Assembly (NCBI GenBank): GCA_050731755.1
Contig: JBOHPP010000160.1
Location: 1 to 16,152 of the forward strand
Length of the DNA stretch: 16,152 bases
Direction of reading: 5' to 3'
Source of the DNA: JBOHPP01 sp050731755
GTDB lineage: Bacteria > Methylomirabilota > Methylomirabilia > Rokubacteriales > CSP1-6
Shown here piece after piece: positions 14,446 through 16,152 of this stretch. Positions within the stretch are counted from its first letter, which is position 1. Every line of letters starts with the position of its first letter. The translations under genes and the position numbers were made by a program. Under the pieces are notes generated by a model. The model did no database searches and had not been told where the DNA came from. It saw only the letters and a list, made by a program, of their open reading frames with translations.

Positions 14446-15707
14446 CCGACGCCTCGGACGGAGCCGCCCGGCCCACCGACACCACGATCACCGAGCAGGT
14501 CAGCCGCGCCGGGCCCGTCGAGATCGCCGTCTGCCTGCTCACCTACAACAATGCTCCCACCGTGCCGGCGGTGGTGGAGGCGGTGCGCGGCGGGCTCGCC
14601 CAGCACTTCGCCGGGGCGCCGGCCGCTCTCGTCAACGCCGACGCCGGCTCCTCCGATGGCACCCCGGAGGTGCTGGCTGCGGCCGGGCTGCCGGTCGTTC
14701 TGGCTCGTCACGACGTCCCCATGACCGAACGGGCGGCGGTGCCGTTCCATGGTGTGCCCGGCCGCGCGGCCGCGCTCCACCTGGCCCTGGACGTCGCGCA
14801 CCGCCTCGGCGCGCGTCTGATGCTGGTGCTCGAGGCCGACGTGACCACGATGACCGCGGAGTGGCTCGACCGCTTGGGCCGCCCGGTGTGGGAGGAGAAA
14901 GCGGATTGCGTGCTGCCGGCCTACTCGCGCCATCGCTACGACGGCACCATCACCAACCTCTTGCTGGCGCCGCTCATCCGCGCGCTCTACGGCCGGCGCC
15001 TGCGTCAGCCGCTGCCAGGCTCGCAAGCGCTCTCGGCGCGCCTGGTCGAGCACCTGCTCGCCCATCCCCGCCGGCGCTGGGAGAGCCGCGACGCCACCGA
15101 TCTGTGGATTGTGGGTACGGCCATCGCCGACGGGTTCTCGCTGTGGGAGGCCTGGCTCGGACGGCGGCGCGTGGAGTCGCGCACCCGGACCAGCGACCTG
15201 CCGACGATGGTGGCCCAGACGCTCGGCGCCGTCTTCACGCTGATGAGCCGGGACCAGGACCTCTGGCTCGAGGTCCGGGGCAGCGAGCCGGTCCCGGCGG
15301 TGGGGAATCCCGCGCCGCCCGCCACCGATCCGCTGGCCGTGGACATCGAGCGCATGGTGGGCGCGTTCCGGCAGGGCGTGCGCGACCTGGGACCGATCTG
15401 GGAGCACGTCCTGGCCCCCGACACGCTCGACGAGGTTCTGGCCCTCGATCGGCCTGACATCGAGCGCTTCCGGTTCCGCGACGACCTGTGGGCCCGTGTG
15501 GTGTACGACTTCGCCCTCGGCCACCGCTACGGCGTCGTGCACCGGGAGCACCTCCTGCGTTCGCTCGTGCCCCTCTACCTCGGGCGCACCGCCGCCTTCG
15601 TGCTGGCCACGGCGGGTCGGGACGCGGCCGCCACCGAGGCCGCGCTCGAAGCGGCCGGGGCGGCCTTCGAGCACCAGAAGCCGTATCTCGTCGCGAGGTG
15701 GCGCTGA
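14442..15707 (+). CDS. GT-A-fold glycosyltransferase, GpgS/mannosylglycerate-synthase-like
   Basis: A 421-residue protein. The GT-A nucleotide-binding core spans about residues 26-200: IAVCLLTYNNAPTVPAVV (28-45), VNADAGSSDGT (64-74), then LVLEADVTT (128-136) in the place of the metal-binding DXD, here reading E131-A-D133. LRQPLPGSQALSARLVEHL (187-205) resembles the QPLGGEYAGRR-like stretch of glucosyl-3-phosphoglycerate synthases. A C-terminal helical part (about 290-421) completes it. The family joins an NDP-sugar to a small acceptor such as 3-phosphoglycerate or glycerate, but donor and acceptor here are unknown. The ATG overlaps the TreT-like stop (ATGA); the open frame reaching back to 14202 is inside that gene. 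The glgE GTG directly follows its stop. A generic GT2 call would be safer if the GpgS resemblance fails. Confidence 0.7.
   Translation: MTDASDGAARPTDTTITEQVSRAGPVEIAVCLLTYNNAPTVPAVVEAVRGGLAQHFAGAPAALVNADAGSSDGTPEVLAAAGLPVVLARHDVPMTERAAVPFHGVPGRAAALHLALDVAHRLGARLMLVLEADVTTMTAEWLDRLGRPVWEEKADCVLPAYSRHRYDGTITNLLLAPLIRALYGRRLRQPLPGSQALSARLVEHLLAHPRRRWESRDATDLWIVGTAIADGFSLWEAWLGRRRVESRTRTSDLPTMVAQTLGAVFTLMSRDQDLWLEVRGSEPVPAVGNPAPPATDPLAVDIERMVGAFRQGVRDLGPIWEHVLAPDTLDEVLALDRPDIERFRFRDDLWARVVYDFALGHRYGVVHREHLLRSLVPLYLGRTAAFVLATAGRDAAATEAALEAAGAAFEHQKPYLVARWR
15695..15700 (+). promoter_or_regulatory. Shine-Dalgarno deciding the GTG start of glgE
   Basis: GAGGTG lies 7 nt before the GTG at 15708, which directly follows the TGA of the preceding gene. 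It supports this GTG as the start, and the conserved GlgE N-terminus follows within about 10 codons. Confidence 0.55.
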
Positions 15708-16152
15708 GTGCACGCCGATCCGTCCGACCTCAAGCGCACCGTCGTCATCGAGAACATCGCCCCCGCCGTGGATGGCGGGCGCTTCCCGGTCAAGCGCGAG
15801 GTGGGCGCCGTCGTCGAGGTGTCGGCTGACATCTTCAAGGAGGGGCACGACGTGCTGGTGGCGTTCGTCCGCTTTCGCGGACCGGGCGACGCCGCCTGGC
15901 GCGAGAGCCCCATGAGGTTCGTGGATAACGACCGGTGGGCCGGCAGCTTCACGCTCGACACCATCGGGCGCTGGCTCTTCACCGTCGAGGCGCTGGCCGA
16001 TCCATTCCGCTCCTGGCTCGCCGATCTCGACAAACGCGTGGCCGCCGGGCAGGACGTGACCAGCGAGCTGCTGGAAGGCGCGGCCCTCCTCCGGGAAGCC
16101 GCCGGGCGCGCGGCGGCCGGCGACGCGGCGGCGCTGGCGGCGTACGCCGGGC
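15708..16152 (+). CDS. glgE: Alpha-1,4-glucan:maltose-1-phosphate maltosyltransferase (GlgE), N-terminal part
   Basis: The first 148 codons of a gene that runs off the right edge; full-length GlgE is usually 650-700 residues. The N-terminal immunoglobulin-like domain is distinctive: RTVVIENIAPAVDGGRFPVKR (10-30), VVEVSADIFKEGHDVL (35-50), FVDNDRWAGSF (71-81), TVEALADPFRSWLADLDKRV (92-111) and AGQDVTSELLEGAALL (113-128). GlgE is a GH13 enzyme that extends alpha-1,4-glucan with maltose from maltose-1-phosphate (EC 2.4.99.16). Its catalytic barrel lies outside the window. The start is GTG, directly after the upstream TGA. The usual sources of maltose-1-phosphate (TreS plus maltokinase, or GlgM) are not in the window; TreS/Pep2 or glgB genes could follow to the right. 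Confidence 0.93.
   Translation, partial: MHADPSDLKRTVVIENIAPAVDGGRFPVKREVGAVVEVSADIFKEGHDVLVAFVRFRGPGDAAWRESPMRFVDNDRWAGSFTLDTIGRWLFTVEALADPFRSWLADLDKRVAAGQDVTSELLEGAALLREAAGRAAAGDAAALAAYAG

Overview
This is a very GC-rich stretch of bacterial chromosome. It carries a cluster for alpha-glucan and trehalose metabolism next to unrelated minus-strand genes. The base composition, the GH57/DUF3536/DUF5752 mix and the GlgE and TreT-type genes suggest a soil-type, uncultured lineage. Rokubacteria/Methylomirabilota-like is my guess, from impression only. There are no tRNA or rRNA genes, phage genes, transposases or CRISPR arrays.

Minus strand, read right to left from 4168: treZ (maltooligosyltrehalose trehalohydrolase), then a 299-bp gap, then a coupled pair made of a two-CBS-domain protein with an ACT-like tail and a HAD-superfamily phosphatase. 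After a 236-bp gap comes the first 53 codons of a CoxS-type [2Fe-2S] subunit of a molybdenum hydroxylase, which runs off the left edge.

Plus strand, from 4215 to the right edge, is one tightly packed operon: GH57 branching enzyme, glgC, GH57/DUF3536 protein, treY, DUF5752 protein, a 71-codon repeat-built small ORF, a TreT-like GT4 enzyme, a GT-A glycosyltransferase, and the start of glgE. Every junction is a start/stop overlap, a direct abutment or a 3-nt gap. The glgE fragment starts at GTG and runs off the right edge.

How they may work together: GlgC makes ADP-glucose, GlgE extends alpha-1,4-glucan from maltose-1-phosphate, and the GH57 enzyme branches it. TreY converts the reducing end of glucan chains to a trehalose end and TreZ releases trehalose. 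The TreT-like and GT-A proteins look like makers of trehalose or another small glucoside, but both deviate at nucleotide-sugar-binding positions. No glycogen synthase (GlgA) lies in the window.

The most unusual items are: the small ORF built from an in-frame 87-bp-period repeat and coupled by ATGA at both ends; the TreT-like enzyme with proline and glutamine where the family has donor-binding Arg and Lys; and an internal duplication in the DUF5752 protein.
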